Assembly (NCBI RefSeq): GCF_003634695.1
Contig: NZ_RBWV01000011.1
Span: 248,001-312,000 of the forward strand
Direction: 5' to 3'
DNA: 64,000 nt
Source: Motilibacter peucedani
GTDB lineage: Bacteria > Actinomycetota > Actinomycetes > Motilibacterales > Motilibacteraceae
The position numbers were made by a program, and so were the translations under genes. This document shows positions 9,608 to 18,612 of the stretch, one piece after another. How positions within the stretch are numbered: position 1 is the stretch's first letter; each line of letters opens with the position of its first letter. Below the pieces are notes generated by a model. The model was given only the letters and a program-made list of their open reading frames with translations. It did not search any database and had not been told where the DNA came from.

Positions 9608-10348
9608 ATGCGCATCGGACTGCTCGTCACGTGCCTCGCCGACGGCCTGTTCCCCCAGGTCGGCAAGGCGACCGTGCAGCTGCTCGAGCGGCTCGGCCAC
9701 GAGGTCGGCTTCCCGCGCGAGCAGAGCTGTTGCGGCCAGATGCACACCAACACCGGCTACGGCCGCTTCGCGCTCCCGCTCGTCCGCGGCTACGTCGACG
9801 CCTTCGAGGGCTACGACGCCGTGGTGGCGCCCTCGGGCTCGTGCGTCGGCTCGGTCCGCCACCAGCACCGGCAGATCGCCCTCGACGCCGGGGACACGGC
9901 ACTGGCCGAGCAGGCGGGCGAGGTGGCGTCGCGCACCTACGAGCTGTCGGAGCTGCTGGTCGACGTGCTGGGCGTCACCGACGTGGGCGCCTACTACCCG
10001 CACCGCGTGACCTACCACCCGACCTGCCACTCCCTGCGGGTGCTGCGCGTCGGTGACAAGCCGCTGCAGCTGCTGCGCGCGGTCGCAGCGCTCGACCTCG
10101 TGGAGCTGCCGGAGGCCGAGTCGTGCTGCGGCTTCGGAGGCACCTTCGCGGTCAAGAACGCCGACGTCTCGGCCGCCATGCTCGCCGACAAGATGCGCAA
10201 CGTCACCTCGACCCGGGCCGACGTCTGCAGCGCCAGCGACTCGTCCTGCCTCATGCACATCGGGGGCGGCCTGGGCCGCCTCCACACCGGAGTGCGCACC
10301 GTGCACCTCGCCGAGATCCTCGCATCGACCCGGGCGGACGCCGCATGA
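9608..10348 (+). CDS. lutA: L-lactate oxidation protein LutA ((Fe-S)-binding, CCG domains)
   Basis: Subunit of 246 residues of the LutABC L-lactate dehydrogenase complex, which oxidises L-lactate to pyruvate. Two cysteine-rich CCG domains are visible: SCCGQMHTNTGYGRFA near residue 37 and SCCGFGGTFAVKNADVSAAM near residue 172. AAGGAGG precedes the ATG by about 10 bases. The stop overlaps lutB as ATGA. Its place next to a rhamnose operon that makes lactate suggests it handles lactate made inside the cell from rhamnose. Confidence 0.93.
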   Translation: MRIGLLVTCLADGLFPQVGKATVQLLERLGHEVGFPREQSCCGQMHTNTGYGRFALPLVRGYVDAFEGYDAVVAPSGSCVGSVRHQHRQIALDAGDTALAEQAGEVASRTYELSELLVDVLGVTDVGAYYPHRVTYHPTCHSLRVLRVGDKPLQLLRAVAALDLVELPEAESCCGFGGTFAVKNADVSAAMLADKMRNVTSTRADVCSASDSSCLMHIGGGLGRLHTGVRTVHLAEILASTRADAA

Positions 10349-11850
10349 CCACGACCTACCTCGGCATGCCAGGGATCCCCACCGCACCGAAGGGGGTGGG
10401 CAACCTGCGTGGCACCGAGCCCTTCCCCGACGCCGCACGCCGGTCCCTCGACGACCCCCAGCTCCGGCGCAACGTCGGCACGGCGACGCGCACGATCCGC
10501 GCGAAGCGGGCGTCGGTCGTCGGTGAGGTGCCCGACTGGGAGCAGCTCCGGGCCGCGGGAGCGGCGCTGAAGGACGACGTCCTCGCCCGGCTGCCGGAGC
10601 TGCTCGTCCAGCTCGAGGAGCAGGTCACCGCACGCGGAGGCACGGTCCACTGGGCCCGTGACGCCGACGAGGCCAACGCCATCGTCACGCGCCTGGTGCA
10701 GGGGACCGGCGCCGACGAGGTGGTCAAGGTCAAGTCCATGGCAACCCAGGAGATCGGCCTCAACGAGGCGCTCGAGGCCGCCGGCATCGCCGCCTGGGAG
10801 ACCGACCTGGCCGAGCTGATCGTCCAGTTGGGGCACGACAAGCCCTCGCACATCCTCGTGCCCGCGATCCACCGCAACCGCGCGGAGATCCGCGAGATCT
10901 TCCTGCGCGAGATGGGGCAGGTGGGCCGCGCCGCCGACCCGGCCCTCACCGACGAGCCGGCCGCCCTCGCAGAGGCCGCCCGCCTCCACCTGCGCAGCAA
11001 GTTCCTCGCGGCACGCGTCGCCGTCTCGGGCGCGAACTTCGCGGTCGCCGAGACCGGCACGCTGTCGGTCGTCGAGTCCGAGGGCAACGGGCGGATGTGC
11101 CTGACGCTGCCGCAGACGCTCATCACGGTCATGGGCATCGAGAAGCTCGTGCCGAGCTGGCAGGACCTCGAGGTGTTCCTCCAGCTGCTCCCCCGGTCCT
11201 CGACCGGTGAGCGCATGAACCCCTACACCTCGATGTGGACGGGGGTCACGCCCGGCGACGGGCCGCAGGAGTTCCACCTGGTCCTGCTCGACAACGGGCG
11301 CACCGCCACCCTCGCCGATCCCCAGGGCCGCGCCGCCCTGCGGTGCATCCGCTGCTCGGCCTGCCTCAACGTGTGCCCGGTCTACGAGCGCACGGGCGGG
11401 CACGCCTACGGCTCGGTCTACCCCGGGCCGATCGGGGCCGTCCTGTCGCCGCAGCTGACCGGCGTCGCCGACAACCCCAGCCTGCCCTTCGCCTCGACCC
11501 TCTGCGGCGCCTGCTTCGACGCCTGCCCGGTCGCCATCGACATCCCCTCGATGCTCGTGCACCTGCGAGAGCAGGTCAGTCTCGAGAAGGCCGCCCACTC
11601 GCGGACGCCGACGCCGGAGGCCGCCATGATGCGGTCACTGGCCTGGGTCATGCGGAACCCCCTGCGCTGGCGGGCGGCGCTCCGGTCGGCTCGTTTCGGA
11701 CGTCTGCTCGGCGTCCTGCCCGGAGCGCACGGGCGCATCAAGGCGCTGCCGCCGCCGCTCGACCGCTGGACGACCACCCGCGACCTCCCGCTCCCGCCGC
11801 GGGAGTCCTTCCACGACTGGTGGGACCGCGAGCGCGGAGGCGGGTCGTGA
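10345..11850 (+). CDS. lutB: L-lactate oxidation iron-sulfur protein LutB
   Basis: Iron-sulfur subunit of 501 residues with a LUD domain and two ferredoxin-like [4Fe-4S] motifs: RCIRCSACLNVCPVYERTG (near residue 333) and CGACFDACPVAIDIP (near 387). The ATG overlaps the lutA stop by four bases, and lutC starts inside its stop, so all three subunits are translationally coupled. The LUD stretch FAVAETGTLSVVESEGNGRM is typical. Length is in the usual range for LutB (470-510). Confidence 0.94.
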   Translation: MTTTYLGMPGIPTAPKGVGNLRGTEPFPDAARRSLDDPQLRRNVGTATRTIRAKRASVVGEVPDWEQLRAAGAALKDDVLARLPELLVQLEEQVTARGGTVHWARDADEANAIVTRLVQGTGADEVVKVKSMATQEIGLNEALEAAGIAAWETDLAELIVQLGHDKPSHILVPAIHRNRAEIREIFLREMGQVGRAADPALTDEPAALAEAARLHLRSKFLAARVAVSGANFAVAETGTLSVVESEGNGRMCLTLPQTLITVMGIEKLVPSWQDLEVFLQLLPRSSTGERMNPYTSMWTGVTPGDGPQEFHLVLLDNGRTATLADPQGRAALRCIRCSACLNVCPVYERTGGHAYGSVYPGPIGAVLSPQLTGVADNPSLPFASTLCGACFDACPVAIDIPSMLVHLREQVSLEKAAHSRTPTPEAAMMRSLAWVMRNPLRWRAALRSARFGRLLGVLPGAHGRIKALPPPLDRWTTTRDLPLPPRESFHDWWDRERGGGS

Positions 11851-12491
11851 GCGCGCGCGACGAGGTGCTCGCACGCGTACGCCTGGCGCTGGGCGACGGT
11901 CAGCCGCAGGTCACCGTCCCCCGCGACTACCGGCGCGCCGGCGAGGTCGTGCTTCCCCACGACGAGCTGCTGTCGCTGCTCGAGGAGCGGGTCGTCGACT
12001 ACCGTGCGGCGGTCACCCGAGCCTCCAGCGCCACGCTCTCCGCGGTGGTCGCCGAGCGGCTGGCGCGCCACCGCGTTCGCCGCCTCGTCGTGCCGCCCGG
12101 CACACCCGGTGCCTGGCTCGGCGGCACCGACCTCGACGAGCGCCTCACCGACGACCCGCCCCTGTCGGCCACGGAGCTCGACGCCGTCGACGGCGTCGTG
12201 ACCGGCTGCGCGGTCGCCGTCGCGGAGACGGGCACGCTGGTCCTGGACGCCGGGCCGGCGCAGGGCCGGCGGATCCTCACGCTGGTGCCGGACTACCACC
12301 TGCTGGTCGTACGCGGCGACCAGGTCGTCGCGCAGGTGCCCGACGCGCTCGCCCGCCTGGACGCGCGCCGCCCGCTCACCTGGATCAGCGGCCCGAGCGC
12401 GACCAGCGACATCGAGCTCAACCGGGTTGAGGGCGTGCACGGGCCGCGGACCCTCGACGTCGTCCTCGTCGACGACGGCCCGGCCGCCTGA
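11847..12491 (+). CDS. lutC: L-lactate oxidation protein LutC (LUD domain)
   Basis: Third subunit, 214 residues, of the LutABC system. LUD (DUF162) signatures are GCAVAVAETGTLVLDAGP, HLLVVRGDQVV and WISGPSATSDIELNRVEGVHGP. The GTG start overlaps the lutB stop (GTGA), with GGAGGCGGG just upstream. It ends the operon; a bidirectional hairpin follows before the convergent GH3 gene. Confidence 0.93.
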   Translation: MSARDEVLARVRLALGDGQPQVTVPRDYRRAGEVVLPHDELLSLLEERVVDYRAAVTRASSATLSAVVAERLARHRVRRLVVPPGTPGAWLGGTDLDERLTDDPPLSATELDAVDGVVTGCAVAVAETGTLVLDAGPAQGRRILTLVPDYHLLVVRGDQVVAQVPDALARLDARRPLTWISGPSATSDIELNRVEGVHGPRTLDVVLVDDGPAA

Positions 12492-12515
12492 CTGCAACTT
12501 CTGGGGCAGACACGC

Positions 12516-12556
12516 GAGGGACCTGCGCGCGGCGGGCAACCGCGCACAGGTCCCTC
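12516..12556. terminator. Bidirectional terminator between lutC and the GH3 gene
   Basis: Stem of GAGGGACCTG... paired with ...CAGGTCCCTC, extended by CGCGC pairs with one mismatch, around a GC-rich loop. It sits between two convergent stop codons and can serve both strands. Confidence 0.7.
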
Positions 12557-12573
12557 AGGTCGGGGCGGACGAG

Positions 12574-14823
12574 CTACCTGATCGTGAAGCCGTCCTGCAG
12601 CGAGGTCGTGAACGACCCGCCGACGGACACCCGGTAGGAGCCCTTGGCGGTCTGCCACGCTCCGGACGAGGTGCTGTAGTACTGCAGCAGGTGCAGGTCG
12701 GCGATGTCCTGCGCCGTGAAGGTGATCCGCACGTTCCGGGACTCTCCCGCCTTCAGCGTCACCTGCTGCCAGCCGACGAGCCGCTTGGCCGGCTCACCCG
12801 TGCTGGCGGGGAGCTCGACGTAGACCTGGGCGGTCTCCGTCGCGGTGCGCGTGCCCGTGTTCGTCAGGCGGAACCGGACGCGCACGTCGCGGTTGCTCTT
12901 GATCGAGTTCGGTGTCACGTGCAGGTGGCCGTAGGAGAAGCTCGAGTAGGACAGGCCGTGACCGAAGGGGAAGAGCGGCTCGATGCCCTTCGACGCGTAC
13001 CACTTGTAGCCCGTTGCCAGGCCCTCGGTGTAGTCGACCTGGCGGATGCCGTTGGCGTCCACCACGCCCGGGAACTGGTTCACCGAGCCGGCCGTAGGCA
13101 GGTCCGCCTCCGACTTCGGGAAGGTGATCGGCAGCTTGCCGCTCGGGTTGACGTCGCCGTAGAGCAAGCCGGCGACCGCTGGGCCCATCTGCTCACCCGC
13201 GTACCACGTCTCGAGCACGCCCTTCACCTTCGACAGCCACGGCATCAGGACCGGGCCGCCGGTCTGCAGCACGACGACGGTGTTCTTGTTGACGCCGGAG
13301 ACGGCGTCGATGAGCGCGTCGCCGTTGCCGTCGAGCGACAGGTTGGCCCGGTCGCTGAACTCGCCCTCCTTGTAGTAGCCGAAGGCGATGACCGTGTCCG
13401 CAGCCTTCGCCGCCGCCCTCGCCGACGCCAGGTCGCTGCCGTCGTCGTAGACCACGGTGTCGCCGGCGGCGGCCGCGCGAGCCCGGATGCTGTCGAGCGG
13501 CGCGACCGCGGTGCACGCGCCGTTGCCCGTGCCGTAGGTGCAGACGCTCGACGCGTCGATGTCGTTGGTGGCGGCGGTGTTGGCCGCTGTCGCTCCGATC
13601 ACGGCGATCTTCTTCCCACGACCTGACAGCGGCAGGATGCCCGCCGAGTTCTTCAGCAGCACCGAGCCCTTCTCAGCGACCTCGCGGGCGACCGCCTTGT
13701 GGGCAGCGGTGCTCACGTTCGCCATCGAAACGGTCGGGCGCGGGACGTCGAAGAGACCGGCACTGATGTGCGAGCGCACAACCCGGAAGGCAGCTGCGTC
13801 GATGTCGGCTTCGGTGATGCTGCCGTTGGCGAGGGCCTGCTTGAGCTGCGCGGGCGACCAGTAGAGCCACGCGTTCAGCTCCTGGTCCAGGCCGGCCTTG
13901 ATGTCGGGCTCGGCGCCGGTGAGGCTGTGGACGGCGAAGAAGTCCGTCATCACGAAGCCCTGGAAGCCGATCTCGTCCTTGAGGATCTTGCGCAGGGCCA
14001 GGTCGCTGCTGCAGGCCTGAGTGCCGTTGATCTGGTTGTAGGAGCACATCACGCTGTCGACGTCGCCGCGCTTGACCGCGATCTCGGTCGGCAGGGCGTA
14101 GGTCTCGCGCAGCGTTCGCTCGTCGACGTTCGACGAGCTCGTCTGGCGGTTCGTCTCCTGCTCGTTCGCGACGAAGTGCTTGAGCGTCGACTCCACCGGC
14201 TGCGCCGGGTTGCTGTTGATGCCGGTGGACGCCGCGCCGGCCAGGATGCCGCTGAGCAGCGAGTCCTCGCCCAGGTACTCGGAGGTACGACCAGCGCGCG
14301 GATCACGGGCGCTGGAGACTCCCGGCGCCAGCAGCACGTTGCGCTGCTTGTTCCACGCCTCGTCGGCCTGCGCGGCACCCTTGCGCTCGGAGAGCTGAGC
14401 GCTCCAGGCCGCGGCGTTGGCGATGGGAGCGGGGAAGTACGTGACACCGCCGTCGGCGTTGACGTTCTCGGGACCGTCGGCGTACTGGATGACCGGTGTG
14501 CACGGCACCTGTGCCGGCATCGTGACGTTCGTGGTCTCCCGCACGTTCGCCGGGTTGCGGACCGGGATCTCGGTCTGCTGCGGGTTGTTGGCAGCGATCT
14601 CGTCGAGCCAGCGCAGCTTCTGGTCGAGGGTCGATGCGTCGAGCAGCGACTGCGCGCGCTGGTCAGGCGTCTTCGACGTGTTCATCCACGGCACGGTCGA
14701 GCAGTCGACGCCGTCGGCTGCGGTGGCTGCAGGCGCGCTCGCCAGTCCACTGGTGACCAGTGCCGCGGCGAGCGGGACGACAGCGACGAGCGGCGCTCGA
14801 CGGCGCCACGTACGTGTGTTCAC
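12574..14823 (-). CDS. Secreted GH3 beta-glucosidase
   Basis: Glycoside hydrolase of 749 residues with a signal peptide (RRR, then a hydrophobic run to ASAPAATAADG). The N-terminal catalytic domain carries KHFVANEQETNR and the nucleophile region GFVMTDFFAVHS (Asp near residue 294). The alpha/beta domain holds the second half of the active site, and a fibronectin-like domain follows (about 630-710). It would release beta-linked glucose (or a related sugar) from glycosides outside the cell. GTG is chosen as start because GAGGA lies 8 bases upstream and it begins the signal peptide directly; the longer upstream reading adds an unlikely leader. It lies 168 bases downstream of the rhamnosidase gene with its own operator between, so it has an internal promoter or is the last gene of the rhamnoside operon. 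Confidence 0.9.
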   Translation of the reverse strand: MNTRTWRRRAPLVAVVPLAAALVTSGLASAPAATAADGVDCSTVPWMNTSKTPDQRAQSLLDASTLDQKLRWLDEIAANNPQQTEIPVRNPANVRETTNVTMPAQVPCTPVIQYADGPENVNADGGVTYFPAPIANAAAWSAQLSERKGAAQADEAWNKQRNVLLAPGVSSARDPRAGRTSEYLGEDSLLSGILAGAASTGINSNPAQPVESTLKHFVANEQETNRQTSSSNVDERTLRETYALPTEIAVKRGDVDSVMCSYNQINGTQACSSDLALRKILKDEIGFQGFVMTDFFAVHSLTGAEPDIKAGLDQELNAWLYWSPAQLKQALANGSITEADIDAAAFRVVRSHISAGLFDVPRPTVSMANVSTAAHKAVAREVAEKGSVLLKNSAGILPLSGRGKKIAVIGATAANTAATNDIDASSVCTYGTGNGACTAVAPLDSIRARAAAAGDTVVYDDGSDLASARAAAKAADTVIAFGYYKEGEFSDRANLSLDGNGDALIDAVSGVNKNTVVVLQTGGPVLMPWLSKVKGVLETWYAGEQMGPAVAGLLYGDVNPSGKLPITFPKSEADLPTAGSVNQFPGVVDANGIRQVDYTEGLATGYKWYASKGIEPLFPFGHGLSYSSFSYGHLHVTPNSIKSNRDVRVRFRLTNTGTRTATETAQVYVELPASTGEPAKRLVGWQQVTLKAGESRNVRITFTAQDIADLHLLQYYSTSSGAWQTAKGSYRVSVGGSFTTSLQDGFTIR

Positions 14824-14873
14824 GGGCTTCCTCTCTGAAGGGCGTGGCACTTGCAGTCGGTCAGGAACTGACT

Positions 14874-14885
14874 TGAATCGATTCA
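14874..14885. promoter_or_regulatory. Perfect LacI-type operator before the GH3 gene
   Basis: TGAATCGATTCA, a perfect 12-bp palindrome about 50 bases upstream of the GH3 start. It is the best version of the element also seen before rhaI and the binding-protein gene. No convincing -35/-10 pair was found around it. Confidence 0.7.
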
Positions 14886-14990
14886 CCGACCGTCACAACG
14901 ACTCAAACACCTGTGGCCTCTGCTGACAAGACCTCTCGCCGGCCGTTATCGAAACGTTGTGGGGCAGGTGGTGCGTAGTGGTGCGCCGGC

Positions 14991-17642
14991 TCAGAAGCGC
15001 TGTCGTGGCGGCAGCGGAGCGATCGGGTCCTGCTCGGCCGCCCGGAAGGCGGTGCGGAACGTGTGGTGCCCGGACTCGACGGTGACGGCCGCAGTGCCAG
15101 GCAGTTCGACGACCGCGGCCGCGTTCGGAGGGACGACGACGTCGACGGTCAGGGTCTCCCCCGTGCGCGTCCAGCTCGTGCTCGCCGGTCCGTACGGTGT
15201 CAGGTGCCTCGCTGAGGCGGCCGTCAACCCACCGCCCGGTCGGGGTGCCACCCGGATGGTGCGGTAGCCGGGCTCGGCAGGCGCCAGCCCTGCGAGCGTC
15301 CGGTGCATCCAGTCGGCGACGGAGCCGAAGGCGTAGTGGTTGAAGGAGGTCATGGCGCCGGGGTTGACGCTCCCGTCGGGCAGCATGCTGTCCCAGCGTT
15401 CCCACACCGTCGTCGCGCCCATCGTGACCGCGTAGAGCCAGGAGGGGCACCCGGTCTCCAGCAGGACCCGGTACGCCGTCTCCGCGTCCCCGTCGCCGGT
15501 CAGGGCGTCCAGGACGAGCGGGGTCCCGGCGAACCCCGTCCCGATCCGGAAGTCCGACGCCTGCGCGAGCTCCGCGAGACGCCGTCGGGCGTGTCGGCGC
15601 TGCTCCTCGGTCTCCAGCAGGTCGAACTGCAGGGCCAGGGCGTACGCGGTCTGCGTGTCGGACGCGCACCTGCCGGAAGGGGTGACGAACTCGCGGCGGA
15701 ACCCGGCGGTGACGCGGTCGGCCAGCGCCGAGTAGTCCCCCACGTCGTCCTGCTTGCCGACGAGAGCCGCCTGCCGGGACAGCAGCCGCGCCGACCGCGC
15801 GAGGTAGGCGGTGGCCACCAGGTAGGGGTCGGTCCGGGCCTCCTGCGGGCTGTCGGCAGGAGCCGAAGGGTCGAGCCAGTCACCCAGCTGCGGCCCGCTC
15901 GAGATGACGTCGCGGTCGTCGAGCAGGCCGCGGCAGCCCTCCACCCACGCCCGGGCCGTGTCGTAGCCGGCTTCCACCGCGGCCTGGTCGCCGGTCCGCT
16001 CGTGCAAGAGCAGCGGTACGACAGTGGTGACGTCGCCCCACACCGCGCAGTGGAACTGGGGGAAGGAGGTCTCGACGTGCGGCACGTAGAGGGGCACCAG
16101 GCCGTCCGAACCCGTCTCGGCGCAGACGTCGCGCAGCCAGTCGGTGATGCTGGCGGCCGAGTCGTAGAGGAAGCTGGCCGTTGGCGCGAAGACCTGGAGA
16201 TCACCGGTCCAGCCCAGCCGCTCGTCGCGCTGCGGGCAGTCGGTTGGCACGGTGAGGAAGTTGCCCCGCATGCTCCAGACGACGTTCTCGTGCAGACGGT
16301 CGAGCAGGGGGTTCGACGACGCGAACCAGCCGCTGCGCGTCATGTCGTCGTGGCACACCACAGCGACGACGTCACCGGCGCCGATCTCCCCCGGCCAGCC
16401 GGTTATCTCGGCGTAGCGGAACCCGTGGACCGTGAACCTCGGCTCCCACGTCTCCTCGTCGTGGCCGGCCGCGACGTACTCGTCGTGGGACTTCGCGGTA
16501 CGCAGCGGTCGGGTGGAGATGCGGCCCTCCTCCAGGACCTCGGCGTGGCGGAGTCCGACCACCGTGCCGCGCGGCCCTCGCAGCCGGATCTGCAGCCTGC
16601 CGACGAGGTTCTGCCCGAAGTCGACCAGGTGGGTGCCGTCCACGAGCTTGGTCACGCTGGTGGGCGCTCGGAGCTCGGTCGCCCGCACCGGCGGTGCGTA
16701 GGGCGCCACGAGCGCACCGGTGGCGACGTCGACCCGCACGACAGGAGTCCAGCCCTCGAGCGCGGCGCCGGCAGCCGACCACCCAGCGACCTCGCCAGTG
16801 GCGTCGTAGCGCTCACCGTCGTAGAGGCTGGCGCGGGTGATGGGCCCCTGCCTCGAGGTCCACCGCTCGTCCGTCACCACCACCTCACGGCGGCCGTTCG
16901 CGTAGTCGAGCTCGAGCTGCACGAGCAGCGCCCGCCGTGTGCCGTAGCGCTTCCCGACACGGTTCCACCCGATGGACCCGCGGAACCAGCCGTCGGCGAG
17001 GAACGCTCCGATGGCGTTGGGCCCACGGCGCAGCTGGGTGGTCACGTCGTAGGTCTGGTACTTGAGCCGGTGGCCGTAGCTCGTCCATCCGGGCGCGAGC
17101 ACGTCGGCACCGACCTTGGACCCGTTGAGCTCGAGCTCGTAGACACCGCAGGCGCTCGCGTAGAGGCGCGCACGCAGGAGTTCCTCCCCGACCGTGAACT
17201 CCCTGCGCAGCAGGTCGGCCGGGCCGTCCACCGTGACGTGCTCACCGTCGGCGGGCGATACGAAGGCGGCACTCCAGTCCTGGGGGCTCAGCAGACCCAC
17301 CTCGAGCGTCGTCTCGTCGCTCCACGCGGTGACCTGCGTCGTGCGCCCCCAGACGCGTACGCGTACGGCGGCCCGCTCCCGCGAGGCGAGCGCAGGTCCC
17401 GGCCAGGGTCGGAGCACGCTCTCGTCGCACTCCACGCGCCCGCTGGACCAGAGCAGCGTCCCGTCGACGGTGCGGCCCTCGACCTCGTAGGCCTCCTGGC
17501 GCCAGCCGGGCTCCGAGGTCTCGACCAGCCAGGACAGTCGCGGTGTCGGCTCCCCGATGCCCAGGGGGTGTGCATGGTGCTCGACCGTCACGGCACGCAC
17601 CTGCGTCGTGGGGGCACCTTCGCCCGGTTGGTCGAGGCTCAT
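14991..17642 (-). CDS. GH78 alpha-L-rhamnosidase (cytoplasmic)
   Basis: Enzyme of 883 residues that releases terminal alpha-L-rhamnose by inversion. N-terminal beta domains include LYASACGVYELELNGSKVG and the DGWFRGSIGW region. The (alpha/alpha)6 catalytic domain carries CPQRDERLGWTGDLQVFAPT near residue 470, which holds the usual catalytic acids, and TVWERWDSMLPDG near 747 with the likely catalytic base Glu. There is no signal peptide: the protein starts MSLDQPGEG after a good AAGGAGA site 6-7 bases before the ATG. It should therefore act inside the cell on rhamnosides brought in by the ABC importer just upstream. It follows the second permease gene by 68 bases in the same operon. Confidence 0.94.
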   Translation of the reverse strand: MSLDQPGEGAPTTQVRAVTVEHHAHPLGIGEPTPRLSWLVETSEPGWRQEAYEVEGRTVDGTLLWSSGRVECDESVLRPWPGPALASRERAAVRVRVWGRTTQVTAWSDETTLEVGLLSPQDWSAAFVSPADGEHVTVDGPADLLRREFTVGEELLRARLYASACGVYELELNGSKVGADVLAPGWTSYGHRLKYQTYDVTTQLRRGPNAIGAFLADGWFRGSIGWNRVGKRYGTRRALLVQLELDYANGRREVVVTDERWTSRQGPITRASLYDGERYDATGEVAGWSAAGAALEGWTPVVRVDVATGALVAPYAPPVRATELRAPTSVTKLVDGTHLVDFGQNLVGRLQIRLRGPRGTVVGLRHAEVLEEGRISTRPLRTAKSHDEYVAAGHDEETWEPRFTVHGFRYAEITGWPGEIGAGDVVAVVCHDDMTRSGWFASSNPLLDRLHENVVWSMRGNFLTVPTDCPQRDERLGWTGDLQVFAPTASFLYDSAASITDWLRDVCAETGSDGLVPLYVPHVETSFPQFHCAVWGDVTTVVPLLLHERTGDQAAVEAGYDTARAWVEGCRGLLDDRDVISSGPQLGDWLDPSAPADSPQEARTDPYLVATAYLARSARLLSRQAALVGKQDDVGDYSALADRVTAGFRREFVTPSGRCASDTQTAYALALQFDLLETEEQRRHARRRLAELAQASDFRIGTGFAGTPLVLDALTGDGDAETAYRVLLETGCPSWLYAVTMGATTVWERWDSMLPDGSVNPGAMTSFNHYAFGSVADWMHRTLAGLAPAEPGYRTIRVAPRPGGGLTAASARHLTPYGPASTSWTRTGETLTVDVVVPPNAAAVVELPGTAAVTVESGHHTFRTAFRAAEQDPIAPLPPRQRF

Positions 17643-17710
17643 CGTTCTCCTTGCGGTGTCGGCGTCAGGCTGCAGAGGGCGGTGCCGGGGCGGTGCCCCC
17701 CGGGGCGGCG

Positions 17711-18610
17711 TCAGCCCTTGACCGCTCCCGCCGACAGACCACGCATGACGCGCTGGTTGAGGACGACGTAGAGCACGAGGATGAGCAGCACGTTGATGCA
17801 GATCGCGGCGAAGGTCGGGCCGTACTGCACGACGCCGAACTGCCCGGTGAAGTTGAGCAGACCCACCTGGACGGTGCGCTTGGTGTCGTCCGTCGTGAAG
17901 GTCAGCGCGATCAACAGGTCGTTCCAGAGGAAGAAGAACTGGACGAGGGCGATGGTGAGGATCGAGTTCCGCATCATCGGGAACGCGATGGAGAAGAAGG
18001 AGCGGATGACGGTCGCACCGTCGAGCGTGGCCGCTTCGAAGACCTCTCGAGGGATGGCCCTGAAGTACGTCGCCATCATGAAGACGGTGAGGGGAAGGCC
18101 GATCGCCGTGTAGGTGATGATCAGCGGCCACAGGGTTCCCGTCAGGCCCAGCTTGAAGTAGACGGTGAAGAGCGGCAGCAGGATCATCTGGCCGGGGATC
18201 ATGATGCCGGCGAGGAAGAGCAGGAGCGTGGCGCCGCGCCCCCGCCAGACGAGCACCTCGAGCGCGAAGCCGGCGGCCGTGCCCAACAGGATGACCAGGC
18301 CCAGTGCGGGGAACACCGCGAGCACCGAGTTGCGCAGGTAGCCCGCAACGGCGGACCACGCGGTCGAGTAGTTCGAGAAGTAGGTGAAGCTGTGCGGCAG
18401 GCTGTAGGTCGGGTCGTTGAGGAACTCGTCCTGTGTCTTGAGGGAGCCGAGGAGCAGCCAGACCAGCGGGTAGACCACGACGACCAGCAGGACCGTGACG
18501 CACAGGTAGCCGGGCAGCCGGCGGGCCACCTTGCGGAACCCGCGGCGCCGCTGGGACGCCGGCCCCGGGTCGGCGGCCAGCGAGGTGCTGTTCGTGATGA
18601 CGGTGGCCAT
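17711..18610 (-). CDS. Sugar ABC transporter permease (MalG type)
   Basis: Inner-membrane subunit of 299 residues with about six helices. The cytoplasmic coupling loop is EVFEAATLDGATVIRSFFSIAFPMM (EAA motif). The N-terminal tail is long and polar before the first helix GYLCVTVLLVVVVYPLVWLL. It pairs with the MalF-type permease encoded 2 bases upstream and the lipoprotein at 19629. By context the substrate is a rhamnose-containing oligosaccharide or glycoside. No ATPase gene is present locally, so a shared MsiK-type ATPase elsewhere is expected. Confidence 0.92.
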   Translation of the reverse strand: MATVITNSTSLAADPGPASQRRRGFRKVARRLPGYLCVTVLLVVVVYPLVWLLLGSLKTQDEFLNDPTYSLPHSFTYFSNYSTAWSAVAGYLRNSVLAVFPALGLVILLGTAAGFALEVLVWRGRGATLLLFLAGIMIPGQMILLPLFTVYFKLGLTGTLWPLIITYTAIGLPLTVFMMATYFRAIPREVFEAATLDGATVIRSFFSIAFPMMRNSILTIALVQFFFLWNDLLIALTFTTDDTKRTVQVGLLNFTGQFGVVQYGPTFAAICINVLLILVLYVVLNQRVMRGLSAGAVKG

Positions 18611-18612
18611 GT

